Shown: positions 25,802 through 35,211 of the stretch, piece by piece | How the letters are laid out: the number at the start of each line of letters is the position of its first letter | Position numbering within the stretch: the first letter of the stretch is position 1 | Source of the DNA: Companilactobacillus pabuli | Lineage (GTDB): Bacteria; Bacillota; Bacilli; Lactobacillales; Lactobacillaceae | Assembly: GCF_014058425.1 (NCBI RefSeq) | Contig: NZ_CP049366.1 | Location: forward strand, 186,001 to 250,000 | Reading direction: 5' to 3' | DNA length: 64,000 bases | The notes under the pieces: generated by a model | What the model saw: the letters and a program-made list of their open reading frames with translations, nothing else | Told to the model about the DNA's origin: nothing | Databases searched by the model: none | Position numbers and translations under genes: made by a program

Positions 25802-26212
25802 TTATATCAAAATCCCATCACAATGATCAATTTCATGTTGAATAATCTGAGCTACAAAATCACTGAATTCCTGGGTATGAGTTTGGAAGTTGCTATCCAA
25901 ATATTTAACTTTTATCCTATTATAACGGCTAGTCTTACGTTGCCCAACTAATGAAAGGCAACCTTCCTCAGTCTCATATTTGCCGGATTTACTAATAATA
26001 GTTGGATTGATCATCGGAACATTCATCATACCCATGGAAAAGACGATGATACGCTTGTTGACACCAATCATGTTAGCTGCCATGCCGACACAATCTTTGG
26101 AGTTAGCTTTTAGGGTATCTAGTAAGTCAGTCACGACGTTTTGATCAGCCTTGGTCGCTAGTTCAGCTTTTTGAGCTAAAAAAGTCGTATCGTGGTTAAT
26201 TGGTTTTATCAT
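25802..26212 (-). CDS. Peptide deformylase-like protein
   Basis: 136 residues from the ATG at 26212 (AGAGG upstream); a longer reading from 26278 adds a spurious hydrophobic lead. Motif 2 EEGCLS and motif 3 QHEIDHCDG (HExxH) keep the metal Cys and His residues. Motif 1 reads CVGMAANMIG instead of G-LAAPQIG, so the usual catalytic Gln is Met. Short deformylase-like proteins of this type are found in other Firmicutes next to a canonical def. Activity on formyl-Met peptides is doubtful. Confidence 0.75.
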   Translation of the reverse strand: MIKPINHDTTFLAQKAELATKADQNVVTDLLDTLKANSKDCVGMAANMIGVNKRIIVFSMGMMNVPMINPTIISKSGKYETEEGCLSLVGQRKTSRYNRIKVKYLDSNFQTHTQEFSDFVAQIIQHEIDHCDGILI

Positions 26213-26376
26213 TTGTGTGCCTCTATCTCGTTTGATAATTATTAGGTTAAAGATTGAAAGTATGAAAATAGACTTCACCCCAATGTTATTGAAGTAACGT
26301 GTAAATTTCTATACTATACTAGTACTAGTTACTGAGTTATCCAACACATACAACATAGATATGGAGTGATTAACCA

Positions 26377-27351
26377 ATGGAAAATACTAAAAAGAGATTA
26401 GTTGATAAGAGCGTTGAGGCCTTTATCATGGGGATAGAAATTTATAATAAGCCAACTATTAAGTATAGAATAGAAGGATTCAGCTTTTTTATTTGTAATG
26501 CCTGGGAGTTAATGTTAAAAGCAGAACTATTAAATAGAGATGAAAGCATTTATTTTAAAGATATGCCTAATAGAACGTTAAGCCTAGGTGAAGTTATTAA
26601 AAAAATATATTCAGATAAGAACACTCGTATTAGATTAAATCTGGAAAAAATAATTGAATTAAGAAATACGAGTACACACTTTATAACTGAAGACTATGAA
26701 GTGAAATATGCACCGTTATTTCAAGCTTGCACTATTAATTTTGTAAATGAAATTCAAAAATTTCACGACGTTGATATAACTAAACATATACCACAAAATT
26801 TTCTTACAATCTCAGCAAGATATGAACCACTATCAAATGAAGAAATAAAGCTTAAATATCCTGCGGAAATTGCCGAAAGATTAATTAAACAAGCCAATGA
26901 GATAGACGTTTTGAGTAAGGAGTATAACTCTGATAAATTTTCTATAAATATTAAACAACAATTATTTATAACTAAGAAAAAATCAGATGCCGATTTCACA
27001 GTTAAGGTTGACAAAACTTCCGACAATAAAGTTGCTTTCATCAAAGAACTAAAAGATCCATCCGATACTCATAAATATTCATACAATAGTGTAATTACTG
27101 CCGTTAACGAGCGTCTAAATAAACAAAATTTAAAACTAAACTACACTCCTGGATTTAACCAGTATGTACTTAGCCTAATCATAGATTTTTATGATATTAA
27201 AAGAATGCCCCAATATTCATATGAACATATCATTGGCAAACAGCATAATTTTACATACTCTCAACAATTTATAGATTTTATTATGGATGAAATAAAAAAA
27301 GATCCTAAGAATTTTGTTGAAAGTTTAAAAAAGCCAAATAAAAAAAGATAA
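26377..27351 (+). CDS. DUF3644 domain protein
   Basis: 324 residues behind ATGGAGTGATTAACC. The N-terminal 120 residues (KSVEAFIMGIEIYNKPTIKY, FICNAWELMLKAELL, LRNTSTHFI) match the DUF3644 pattern: a helical core with an RNxxxHF motif resembling HEPN-type RNases (R-x4-6-H). The C-terminal 200 residues are not recognised. It stands alone beside mobile elements. A defence or toxin-like role is possible from the HEPN-like motif; the molecular function is unknown. Confidence 0.6.
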   Translation: MENTKKRLVDKSVEAFIMGIEIYNKPTIKYRIEGFSFFICNAWELMLKAELLNRDESIYFKDMPNRTLSLGEVIKKIYSDKNTRIRLNLEKIIELRNTSTHFITEDYEVKYAPLFQACTINFVNEIQKFHDVDITKHIPQNFLTISARYEPLSNEEIKLKYPAEIAERLIKQANEIDVLSKEYNSDKFSINIKQQLFITKKKSDADFTVKVDKTSDNKVAFIKELKDPSDTHKYSYNSVITAVNERLNKQNLKLNYTPGFNQYVLSLIIDFYDIKRMPQYSYEHIIGKQHNFTYSQQFIDFIMDEIKKDPKNFVESLKKPNKKR

Positions 27352-27613
27352 CCTCAGGCACATAGGAATTCTCAGTACCTTTAAGTACCTACCCCATTAT
27401 GGGACCCAGCGTTATTCCTTCACAAGTTATCTTAAGTACATAAAATATAACAATATTTTCGTTATTTGTAAATAACGCACGCATTGTGATTTTTGTCAAG
27501 AAAATATGATGGATTGTATGTTATAGGTCTCAAGCAATAAGGCCCATTTTTGTACTTTCAAACTTTAGTTATTAGTATAATGGAAATAACTAGGATTGCA
27601 CAGGAGGGGAAGT

Positions 27614-28423
27614 ATGAATTTATTATTTGCGATTGATGACAACGTGACGCAACAATTAATGACGACTTTGTACTCAATCAAACAAAATTCTACTATTGAT
27701 AAGTATTCGGTTTACGTGATTCAAGATAAGAAACTACAAGCAACTGACAGGATCAAGCAATTTTGCCAAAAGCTAGGGATGCACTATCATCCAGTCATTA
27801 TCAAAGACGACCAATTCGACCAAGCACCGACGACTGACCGCTATCCGAAGACGATTTATTATCGGTTGTTGGCTTACAAGTATTTGCCTAAAAATATCAA
27901 AAGAATCCTTTATTTGGATGTTGATATTTTGGTGATCAATGATTTGAAGCCACTGTATAACTTAGATTTGAAAGATTACTGGTATGCGGCTGCTAGCCAC
28001 GTTTCTTTAGATGTGACCGATAACTTGAACAAATTAAGACTAGGAAATTATGAAACAGAAAGCTACTACAATTCAGGGATCATGTTGATGGATTTAGAAG
28101 CTATTCGCAAAAATGTCAAAGCTCAAGATATTTTTGATTACATTAATAAAATGGGACGGACGTTACTTTTACCTGATCAAGATATTCTTAATGGCTTGTA
28201 CGGACAAAATATTATGATGATACCGGACGAGATTTACAATTACGATGCCAGAATGAATCCACTGTATTTTGCCAAGAGTAATGGTGAGTGGGATATCGAC
28301 TGGGTAATCGATCATACGGTAATCTTGCATTTCTGCGGTCGGGATAAACCTTGGAAACCAGATTACAAAGAGCGTTATTCAGGATTATATAAGCATTATC
28401 AACACAAAGCTGAATCGATTTAG
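27614..28423 (+). CDS. GT8 family glycosyltransferase
   Basis: 269 residues from the ATG at 27614 with AGGAGGGG directly upstream. MNLLFAIDDNVTQQLMTTLYSI opens the GT8 fold; YLDVDILV (DxD, near residue 102) binds Mn and UDP-sugar; LPDQDILN and ILHFCGRDKPW are the later GT8 motifs. It resembles GspA/lipopolysaccharide galactosyl- or glucosyltransferases. A single gene with TATAAT about 35 bp upstream; acceptor unknown. Confidence 0.85.
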   Translation: MNLLFAIDDNVTQQLMTTLYSIKQNSTIDKYSVYVIQDKKLQATDRIKQFCQKLGMHYHPVIIKDDQFDQAPTTDRYPKTIYYRLLAYKYLPKNIKRILYLDVDILVINDLKPLYNLDLKDYWYAAASHVSLDVTDNLNKLRLGNYETESYYNSGIMLMDLEAIRKNVKAQDIFDYINKMGRTLLLPDQDILNGLYGQNIMMIPDEIYNYDARMNPLYFAKSNGEWDIDWVIDHTVILHFCGRDKPWKPDYKERYSGLYKHYQHKAESI

Positions 28424-28447
28424 GTTCGGCTTTTTTTACACTATGTC

Positions 28448-28490
28448 AATATCATTGTGATATCACATTGATATTAAGATGATATATAAT
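28448..28490 (+). promoter_or_regulatory. Quasi-palindromic operator and promoter of the RHH gene
   Basis: A 28-bp element: AATATCATT (28448) - GTGATATCAC (perfect palindrome 28457-28466) - ATTGATATT. TATAAT follows at 28485-28490. Repeated TATCA half-sites fit a ribbon-helix-helix repressor binding its own promoter. Confidence 0.65.
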
Positions 28491-28496
28491 AAAAAT

Positions 28497-28829
28497 ATGG
28501 CAGATAAAATGATTGCATTGCGATTAGATAAAGATTTATACGAACGGATCACGGAAGATGCTAACCGTGAAAATCGCAGTGTGAATAACTATATTGTCAC
28601 CAAACTTAGTGAAGCAGTACCAACTAACAACCTCGAGCAGCGCCAAATAGTAGGATCGGTCGTTGGGGGCGACAAGATCAATATGGCAAACGACTTGATC
28701 GAGGTCAAAGGTATTTACTATCGCTATGATTTGTTGGCAAATGATTCCGTTAATAGTAAAAAGAGTTATCAAGTTATCAAAGCAAATGGCAATATTTTAA
28801 CAATTCAAGAATTAAAATCAGAAAAGTAG
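28497..28829 (+). CDS. Ribbon-helix-helix (CopG/Arc-like) small regulator
   Basis: 110 residues. MIALRLDKDLYERITEDANRENRSVNNYIVTKLSEA is a ribbon-helix-helix DNA-binding domain; the remaining 65 residues form a small beta-rich part. The ATG lies seven bases after the TATAAT hexamer with no ribosome site, so the message may be leaderless. It is 10 nt upstream of an SPFH gene and probably controls that operon through the palindrome just upstream. Confidence 0.7.
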   Translation: MADKMIALRLDKDLYERITEDANRENRSVNNYIVTKLSEAVPTNNLEQRQIVGSVVGGDKINMANDLIEVKGIYYRYDLLANDSVNSKKSYQVIKANGNILTIQELKSEK

Positions 28830-28839
28830 GCGAAAATAT

Positions 28840-29661
28840 ATGTTTGGGTTAAAAGTAGTCCGTCAAAATCATGTTGGTTTGGTGGAAACATTAGGGAAGT
28901 ACAGTCGAGAAGTTAGAGCGGGGTTGAATTTTTACATTCCTATCTTTCAAAAAGTCAGAATCGTCGATTTGGCAATGATTCCGTTGGCTTTGCAAGGTTA
29001 TTCAGTTATTACTAAAGATAATGCTGAAGTGCAGACTAACGTAACTTTGAATTATCACGTGACTGATGCTAGAAAGTTCGAATATGAGAATAGCAATTCA
29101 GTTGAGTCGATGATCCAATTAGTCCGTGGTCACTTGCGTGATATCATTGGTAAGATCGACTTAAATGAAGCTCTAGGTTCCACTTCAAAAATCAACGCCG
29201 ACTTGGCTAATGCGATTGGAGATTTGACCAATACTTATGGAATCAAAGTCGATCGTGTCAATATTGATGAGTTGAAGCCTTCCGCATCCATCACCGAATC
29301 AATGGAGAAACAAATCAGAGCTGACCGTGAAAAGACCGCCGCAATTGCCAAGGCTAATGGTGAAGCTAGAAGTATAGAGATTGAAACTAAAGCTAAAAAT
29401 GACGCCACGGTTTCGACTGCTAAAGCTGAAGCTGCTGCCACGATTGCTAGAGCCGATGCCAAAGCCTATGAGATTAAGAAATTGAATGATATGTTGGCTT
29501 CAGTTGATAATAAATACTTCACAGCGCAACAAATTCAAGCCTTTTCCGAATTGGCTAAATCACCAACTAATACTGTTGTGATGAGTAAAGATGAGATTGG
29601 AAAGTATTCTGATATTCCTGTGACAGCACAAGTTATGAATCAGATGGCTAATGATAAGTAA
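28840..29661 (+). CDS. SPFH/band 7 domain protein
   Basis: 273 residues. GLVETLGKYSREVRAGLNFYIPIFQKV is the stomatin/prohibitin N-terminal signature; the SPFH domain spans about 1-170, followed by an Ala/Lys/Glu-rich coiled coil (about 170-225). There is no clear N-terminal membrane helix beyond a weak hydrophobic start. Such proteins scaffold membrane microdomains or attach proteases. It is co-transcribed with the ribbon-helix-helix regulator. Confidence 0.85.
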   Translation: MFGLKVVRQNHVGLVETLGKYSREVRAGLNFYIPIFQKVRIVDLAMIPLALQGYSVITKDNAEVQTNVTLNYHVTDARKFEYENSNSVESMIQLVRGHLRDIIGKIDLNEALGSTSKINADLANAIGDLTNTYGIKVDRVNIDELKPSASITESMEKQIRADREKTAAIAKANGEARSIEIETKAKNDATVSTAKAEAAATIARADAKAYEIKKLNDMLASVDNKYFTAQQIQAFSELAKSPTNTVVMSKDEIGKYSDIPVTAQVMNQMANDK

Positions 29662-29745
29662 TAATTATTATATAAGCATAGAATCAAGTCTAGGTAGCTC
29701 ACGAGCCCTAGGCTATTTTTTTGCAATCATATTCAAAACAAATCC

Positions 29746-30357
<612 letters not shown>

Positions 30358-30363
30358 CGTGTT

Positions 30364-30397
30364 AAAATGATATACAAAGCTGTATATCATTTTTTTG
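30364..30397 (+). terminator. Terminator between padC and padR
   Basis: AAAATGATATACA-AAGC-TGTATATCATTTTTTT. Read-through would be needed for padC-padR co-transcription; no separate padR promoter is evident. Confidence 0.85.
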
Positions 30398-30408
30398 TGG
30401 AGAAAATT

Positions 30409-30918
30409 ATGCCGAAGAAACGAATTTTACCATACGTATTATTAGGATTGATTAACAATAAGAAGAAATTATCGGGATACCAAATCAGCCAAGAGTTCAA
30501 ACATGAAGTTGGCGATTTTTGGCATGCCTCGCACAGTCAGATTTATCCAGAACTTGCTAGGATGAAAGAAGACAATTGGGTCAAGGATGAAGAAGAGGGT
30601 AAAGCTACCTATTATATGTTGACAACGACAGGTCATGAAGTATTGCGTAATTGGATGCAAGAACCACTCGATGGCAATGAAGAAATGTTTTCATTAAAAC
30701 TATATTTTATAAATGATTCAACTGATCCGTTGTTAAAAAAATTGCTGGAACAAGAATTAAAACTCAAACAAGATAAGTATGAGTACTTGCAGGGCCGTTT
30801 GAGTAAGGTTTTCACTGATAAAGAAAAAATTAAAGCAAATTTTGGTCATTATTTGATTTTGACGCGTGCTATCGAACGTGAGAAAAATCATATCGAATGG
30901 TTAAAAAATAGATTATAA
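30409..30918 (+). CDS. padR: PadR family transcriptional regulator
   Basis: 169 residues from the ATG at 30409 with GTGGAG upstream; the longer frame from 30367 runs through the terminator. The N-terminal winged helix (YVLLGLINNKKKLSGYQISQEFKHEVGDFWHASHSQIYPEL) and helical C-terminal dimer domain are the PadR pattern. It should repress padC through the ATGT-N8-ACAT boxes and release on phenolic acids. Confidence 0.9.
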   Translation: MPKKRILPYVLLGLINNKKKLSGYQISQEFKHEVGDFWHASHSQIYPELARMKEDNWVKDEEEGKATYYMLTTTGHEVLRNWMQEPLDGNEEMFSLKLYFINDSTDPLLKKLLEQELKLKQDKYEYLQGRLSKVFTDKEKIKANFGHYLILTRAIEREKNHIEWLKNRL

Positions 30919-31091
30919 AGAGTTCATCAAATGATTGATGGGCTTTTTTTATAAAATTTTGCTGTTTAGTACAGGAATTTATGTTTAAATAAGGAATGTA
31001 TGGAATAATTAGTATGTTGCCTATTGCAGTTGTTAATATTTTTATGATTTCTAATATTTTCCTTTATAAAATAAAATTCCAAACTACCATT

Positions 31092-31130
31092 GTTAGGAAT
31101 TGCCAAGAAGACTATACTTTTTATATAACA
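31092..31130 (+). promoter_or_regulatory. Probable EPS operon promoter with shared 13-bp motif
   Basis: TTAGGAATTGCCA (31092-31104) ends in TTGCCA, a fair -35, and a TATATAA stretch follows about 17 nt later. The same 13 bases occur upstream of the LCP gene (38587). A roughly 80-nt leader follows to the GTG start. Confidence 0.45.
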
Positions 31131-31209
31131 GAAAATAGGTACAAAATTTAAAATATATATCTTGATATATATGGTGTGAAGGATTTTTTTACATTTTTCG
31201 GAGGATATA

Positions 31210-31986
31210 GTGGGATCAGAACAAACTATTAGTATGCTACAAATTTGGGGCATATTGCGTAAACATTTTCGTGCAATTTTAGGAACTACTATCGTTGTTT
31301 TCATGGCTTCGGTATTCGTAACTTTCTTCGTTATGACGCCTAAGTACAGTGCAACGACTGAGATTTTGGTCAATCGTAAACTTTCAGCGGACATGCAAGG
31401 GGCACAATTCCAACAAGTTCAAGCTGATGTGCAGATGATCAGTACTTATAAGGACATCATTACTAGTCCAACTGTTTTGAAGAGCGTTAATAAGGAAATT
31501 AAGCAATATCCAGGCTATCCTGGTTCAATCAGTGCTTTGAAAGATTCCTTATCTATCAGCAATTCTCAAAACTCACAAGTATTCTCAGTGACAGCTAAGT
31601 CAGAAGATCCAGGAACAGCGGCAGCGATTGCTAACTATACAGCTAGGGTTTTCAAGAAGAAAGTCGTTAAGATCATGAGTATCAATAACGTCTCAATCGT
31701 ATCTGATGCGGCTGTCAATCATAAGCCTGTCAGTCCAAAAAAGACTTTGAACCTCTTAGCAGGAATCGTCTTAGGACTACTACTGGGAATTGCCTTAGCC
31801 TTTATTCGTGAAATTACGGATAAGACAGTTACAACAGAAGACTTTTTGACTGGTGATTTAGGATTAACTAGTTTAGGGATAGTTAATGAAATTGACCAAA
31901 AAGATATTGAAAAGACTGCTGAAACTAGAAGAAATCGTGCAAAAACTACTCGTGGCAATAATTCAGAAAGTCACAGAAGGGTCTAG
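31210..31986 (+). CDS. EPS chain-length regulator, Wzz/CpsC type
   Basis: 258 residues, GTG start behind CGGAGGATATA. Two membrane helices (residues about 20-42 and 175-197) flank an extracytoplasmic Wzz domain; PKYSATTEILVNRK follows the first helix. The cytosolic C-terminal tail would dock and activate the CpsD tyrosine kinase, the next gene. First gene of the EPS operon. Confidence 0.9.
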   Translation: MGSEQTISMLQIWGILRKHFRAILGTTIVVFMASVFVTFFVMTPKYSATTEILVNRKLSADMQGAQFQQVQADVQMISTYKDIITSPTVLKSVNKEIKQYPGYPGSISALKDSLSISNSQNSQVFSVTAKSEDPGTAAAIANYTARVFKKKVVKIMSINNVSIVSDAAVNHKPVSPKKTLNLLAGIVLGLLLGIALAFIREITDKTVTTEDFLTGDLGLTSLGIVNEIDQKDIEKTAETRRNRAKTTRGNNSESHRRV

Positions 31987-32742
31987 GTGAAGATGAAATT
32001 ATTTAAGAGTAAGAGAAAAAAACTAGACAATTACAGTTTGAAACACGGTGTTGGCTTGATTAGTTATGATGACCCTACAAGTACCGTGTCAGAACAATTC
32101 AAGACGATTAGAACAAACATTCAATTCTCATCAGTTGATAAGAAATTGAAGTCGATTTTGTTCACTTCTTCAGCACCATCAGAAGGTAAATCAACAGTTA
32201 GTAACAATGTGGCGGTTACTTGGGCAAAACAAGGTGACAAAGTCATCTTGATCGATGCCGATTTACGTCGTCCAACCATGCACAAGACTTTTAACCTCAG
32301 CAATAAGTTTGGTTTGTCAAACTACCTATTGGGTAACGCTGAATTAGAAGATGTCGTTCAAAAGACGATGGTCGATAACTTGTACGTTATTACTAGTGGA
32401 CCAATTCCACCTAATCCGTCAGAACTACTCGGTAGTATGCGAACAAAGGATTTACTAGTTCGTTTAGCTGACAAATTCGACTTGTTGATACTTGATGCAC
32501 CACCAGCTAACTCGGTTACTGATGCTCAAGTACTTGCTACAAAGGTCGACGGGGTTGTTTTGGTAGTTCCTCAAGGAATCGCTGAAAAATCCGGTGTTGC
32601 TCATGCACAACAAGCACTAGAAACTGTTCACGCTAATATCTTAGGATTTGTGATGAATCGTGTCATAAGAGAGAGTACCGGCTACTACGGTGGCTATTAT
32701 GGTGGTCACTATGGCGGCTATTACGGAGCTGATAAAAAATGA
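31987..32742 (+). CDS. EPS tyrosine kinase, CpsD/BY-kinase
   Basis: 251 residues, GTG start at the end of cpsC. Walker A SSAPSEGKST (near residue 60), Walker A' LIDADLRRPT and Walker B LILDAPPAN define the bacterial tyrosine kinase. The C-terminal cluster of YGG/YYGG/HYGG repeats holds about seven tyrosines for autophosphorylation. With CpsC and CpsB it sets polymer length and export. Confidence 0.95.
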   Translation: MKMKLFKSKRKKLDNYSLKHGVGLISYDDPTSTVSEQFKTIRTNIQFSSVDKKLKSILFTSSAPSEGKSTVSNNVAVTWAKQGDKVILIDADLRRPTMHKTFNLSNKFGLSNYLLGNAELEDVVQKTMVDNLYVITSGPIPPNPSELLGSMRTKDLLVRLADKFDLLILDAPPANSVTDAQVLATKVDGVVLVVPQGIAEKSGVAHAQQALETVHANILGFVMNRVIRESTGYYGGYYGGHYGGYYGADKK

Positions 32743-33524
32743 AACTAATTGATTTGCATTGCCATATTTTGCCAGGAGTTGATGATGGATCTAAAGACTT
32801 ACAAATGTCGCTAGATTTGGCGAAAGTAGCTGTGAGTCAAGGAATCAGTCATATTTTATTAACACCGCATCATATGGATGGAACTTATACCAATCACAGT
32901 CAAGATGTTGTTAGTCAAACGGCTTATTTTCAAAACGCTTTGGAAATAAATCACATACCTCTAAAAGTCTTTCCGGGGCAAGAAGTACATCTGAATGGAG
33001 ATTTAACCAGAGCAATCGCAATCGGTGACGTATTATTTATGGATGAAACACGTCGTTACCTATTGCTAGAGTTACCTCATGATAGTGTGCCAGAGTATAC
33101 GACTGACATGCTGTTTGACGTAATCACTCGCGGTATCACGCCAGTATTGGCCCATCCAGAACGAAACGCGGGATTTCAAAAAGATCCAGATAAATTATAT
33201 GAATTTGTAAAAATGGGCTGCTTGACTCAATTGACAGCCAGCAGCTACGTTGGTGTCTTTGGTTCAAAGGTCCAACGTTTAACAGAAAAAATGGTCAAAG
33301 CCAATCTCGGTTATACCTTTGCTTCTGATGCTCATAACTTTAAGGGGAGAAGGTTCTTGATGAAAGAAGCCTTTGATAAGTTGGCAAAAGAAGAAGGACA
33401 GGAGAAAGCTGAACTGTTCAATGAGAATGCCAAGAATATCATCAATGGGGATGATGTGGCAGATATGGACAGTCAGAAGATTTCTGAAATGTTTAAGAAG
33501 AAAAAGAGATTTTGGTTATTTTAG
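32739..33524 (+). CDS. Tyrosine-protein phosphatase, CpsB/PHP type
   Basis: 261 residues, overlapping cpsD by four bases (ATGA). DLHCHILPGVDDGSKD, LLTPHHMDGTY, LAHPERN and FASDAHN are the PHP metal-binding motifs of Mn-dependent CpsB phosphatases. It dephosphorylates CpsD. Confidence 0.95.
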   Translation: MKLIDLHCHILPGVDDGSKDLQMSLDLAKVAVSQGISHILLTPHHMDGTYTNHSQDVVSQTAYFQNALEINHIPLKVFPGQEVHLNGDLTRAIAIGDVLFMDETRRYLLLELPHDSVPEYTTDMLFDVITRGITPVLAHPERNAGFQKDPDKLYEFVKMGCLTQLTASSYVGVFGSKVQRLTEKMVKANLGYTFASDAHNFKGRRFLMKEAFDKLAKEEGQEKAELFNENAKNIINGDDVADMDSQKISEMFKKKKRFWLF

Positions 33525-33555
33525 GATAAATAATATATGTTGAGGGGGAGAAGCA

Positions 33556-34224
33556 TTGGAATATTTCAATGATGAAGGTAAAAATGTTGCCATAAACTTT
33601 GAATATCAAGAAAGACGCTATCTTTATAAAGGGATAAAACGTATTTTTGACTTTGTTGCAAGCTTTATAGGTCTAGTGCTTTTATCACCATTGTTCTTGA
33701 TAGTTGCCATTGCTATTAAAATTGAGGATCCAAAAGGGCCGGTGTTTTATTCACAGATTCGTTTGGGCAAAAAACAAGAACCATTCAAGATGTATAAATT
33801 TCGATCGATGGTCGTTGACGCCGATAAGCATTTGAAAGAATTGCTTGATGAAAATGAAATTGAGGGCGCCATGTTTAAGATGAAAGAAGATCCACGTGTT
33901 ACTAAAGTAGGCGAGTTCATTCGTAAATATAGTATCGATGAACTTCCGCAACTGGTTAATGTTTTGCTAGGCAATATGAGTTTAGTTGGACCAAGACCAC
34001 CTTTGCCACGTGAAGTTAAGGAATATACGGAATATGATAAGTTGAGATTAGCTGTGAAACCTGGTTGTACAGGATTATGGCAAATCAGTGGTCGTAATGA
34101 TGTGGGATTCCATGAAATGGTTGAGTTGGATTTGAAGTATATTGATCATCGTGGGTTTTGGTTTGATATGTACGTGTTGTTTAAGACGGTTGGTGTATTT
34201 GTACATCCTAATGCAGCATATTAA
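33556..34224 (+). CDS. Priming undecaprenyl-phosphate sugar transferase
   Basis: 222 residues, TTG start after GAGGGGGAGAAGCA. One N-terminal helix (FDFVASFIGLVLLSPLFLIVAIAI) and the C-terminal catalytic core (GPVFYSQIRLGKKQEPFKMYKFRSM, SIDELPQLVNVLLGNMSLVGPRP) mark a short WbaP/CpsE-type phosphotransferase lacking the extra N-terminal helices. It starts the lipid-linked repeat unit with Gal-1-P or Glc-1-P. Confidence 0.92.
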   Translation: MEYFNDEGKNVAINFEYQERRYLYKGIKRIFDFVASFIGLVLLSPLFLIVAIAIKIEDPKGPVFYSQIRLGKKQEPFKMYKFRSMVVDADKHLKELLDENEIEGAMFKMKEDPRVTKVGEFIRKYSIDELPQLVNVLLGNMSLVGPRPPLPREVKEYTEYDKLRLAVKPGCTGLWQISGRNDVGFHEMVELDLKYIDHRGFWFDMYVLFKTVGVFVHPNAAY

Positions 34225-34235
34225 GAGGAGACAAT

Positions 34236-34685
34236 ATGAAAGTTTGTTTAGTTGGGTCTAGTGGTGGACACTTGACCCATTTATATTTATTAAAGAAATT
34301 TTGGATTAATGAAGATAGGTTTTGGGTTACTTTCGATAAAAAAGATGCTAATAGTCTTTTGAAAGGTGAAAAGAAATACAATTGTTATTACCCAACCAAT
34401 AGAAATATCAAAAACTTAGTAAAAAATACTTTTCTTGCTTTTAAGGTTTTAAAAAAAGAGAAGCCTGATTTGATTATTTCATCCGGTGCAGCTGTTGCCG
34501 TTCCATTTTTTTACGTGGGGAAACTATTTGGAGCAAAGACAGTTTATATTGAGGTATTTGATCGAATGGATAAGCCAACTTTAACAGGGAAATTAGTTTA
34601 TCCTATAACTGATTTGTTTGTGGTTCAATGGGAAGAAATGAAGAAGGTCTATCCTAAAGCTATTAATTTGGGAGGGATATTCTGA
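34236..34685 (+). CDS. Glycosyltransferase accessory subunit, Alg14/Cps14F-like
   Basis: 149 residues. CLVGSSGGHLTHLYLLKKF (GGH loop) and a membrane-associating DLIISSGAAVAVPFFYVGKL are Alg14 features. The stop overlaps the next gene start. It should recruit the catalytic Alg13-like partner to the membrane. Confidence 0.88.
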   Translation: MKVCLVGSSGGHLTHLYLLKKFWINEDRFWVTFDKKDANSLLKGEKKYNCYYPTNRNIKNLVKNTFLAFKVLKKEKPDLIISSGAAVAVPFFYVGKLFGAKTVYIEVFDRMDKPTLTGKLVYPITDLFVVQWEEMKKVYPKAINLGGIF

Positions 34686-35167
34686 TGATCTTTGTTACTG
34701 TGGGAACACATGAGCAACCATTTAATCGTCTGGTAAAAAAAGTGGATGAAATGGTTAAGGATAATCTAATACAAGATGATGTATTTATTCAAACTGGTTA
34801 TTCGACATATGAACCTAAATACTGTAAATGGAGTAAGTTTTTGTCATTTGAAGAGATGAATTATTATATGGATAATTCATCTACTGTTATATGTCATGGT
34901 GGCCCATCTACTTTCATGAAGTCTCTTTCATTGGGTAAAAGAACAATAGTAGTTCCAAGACAAAAAAAATATGATGAGCATGTGAATGATCATCAATTAT
35001 TTTTTGCAAATGAAGTTAAAAACAAGGGATATAATATAGTACTTATTGATGATATTGATGATTTAGAGAAAGTACTAAGTAAAACTGATTCTGATAATAT
35101 TGCTTTCAAGTCTAATAATGACAAATTTATTCTAGAATTCAAAAAGCAAATCCGGAGTTTAATGTAA
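34685..35167 (+). CDS. Glycosyltransferase catalytic subunit, Alg13/Cps14G-like
   Basis: 160 residues. MIFVTVGTHEQPFNRLVKKVDE and VICHGGPSTFMKSLSLGKRTIVVPRQKKYDEHVNDHQ form the GT28 C-terminal UDP-sugar domain. With the preceding gene it makes a two-part beta-1,4-glycosyltransferase (galactosyl or GlcNAc) that adds the second sugar. Confidence 0.88.
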   Translation: MIFVTVGTHEQPFNRLVKKVDEMVKDNLIQDDVFIQTGYSTYEPKYCKWSKFLSFEEMNYYMDNSSTVICHGGPSTFMKSLSLGKRTIVVPRQKKYDEHVNDHQLFFANEVKNKGYNIVLIDDIDDLEKVLSKTDSDNIAFKSNNDKFILEFKKQIRSLM

Positions 35168-35211
35168 GTTATATTTTTAAGAAATATTTGATTTGATGGA
35201 GGCCTCTATTA

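Noticed and set aside
27352-27613. Gap between the DUF3644 and GT8 genes as a possible small RNA or attachment site
   Set aside because: Short repeated GTACCT/AAGTAC words are present but no stable fold, frame or repeat; only a -10 for the GT8 gene is convincing.
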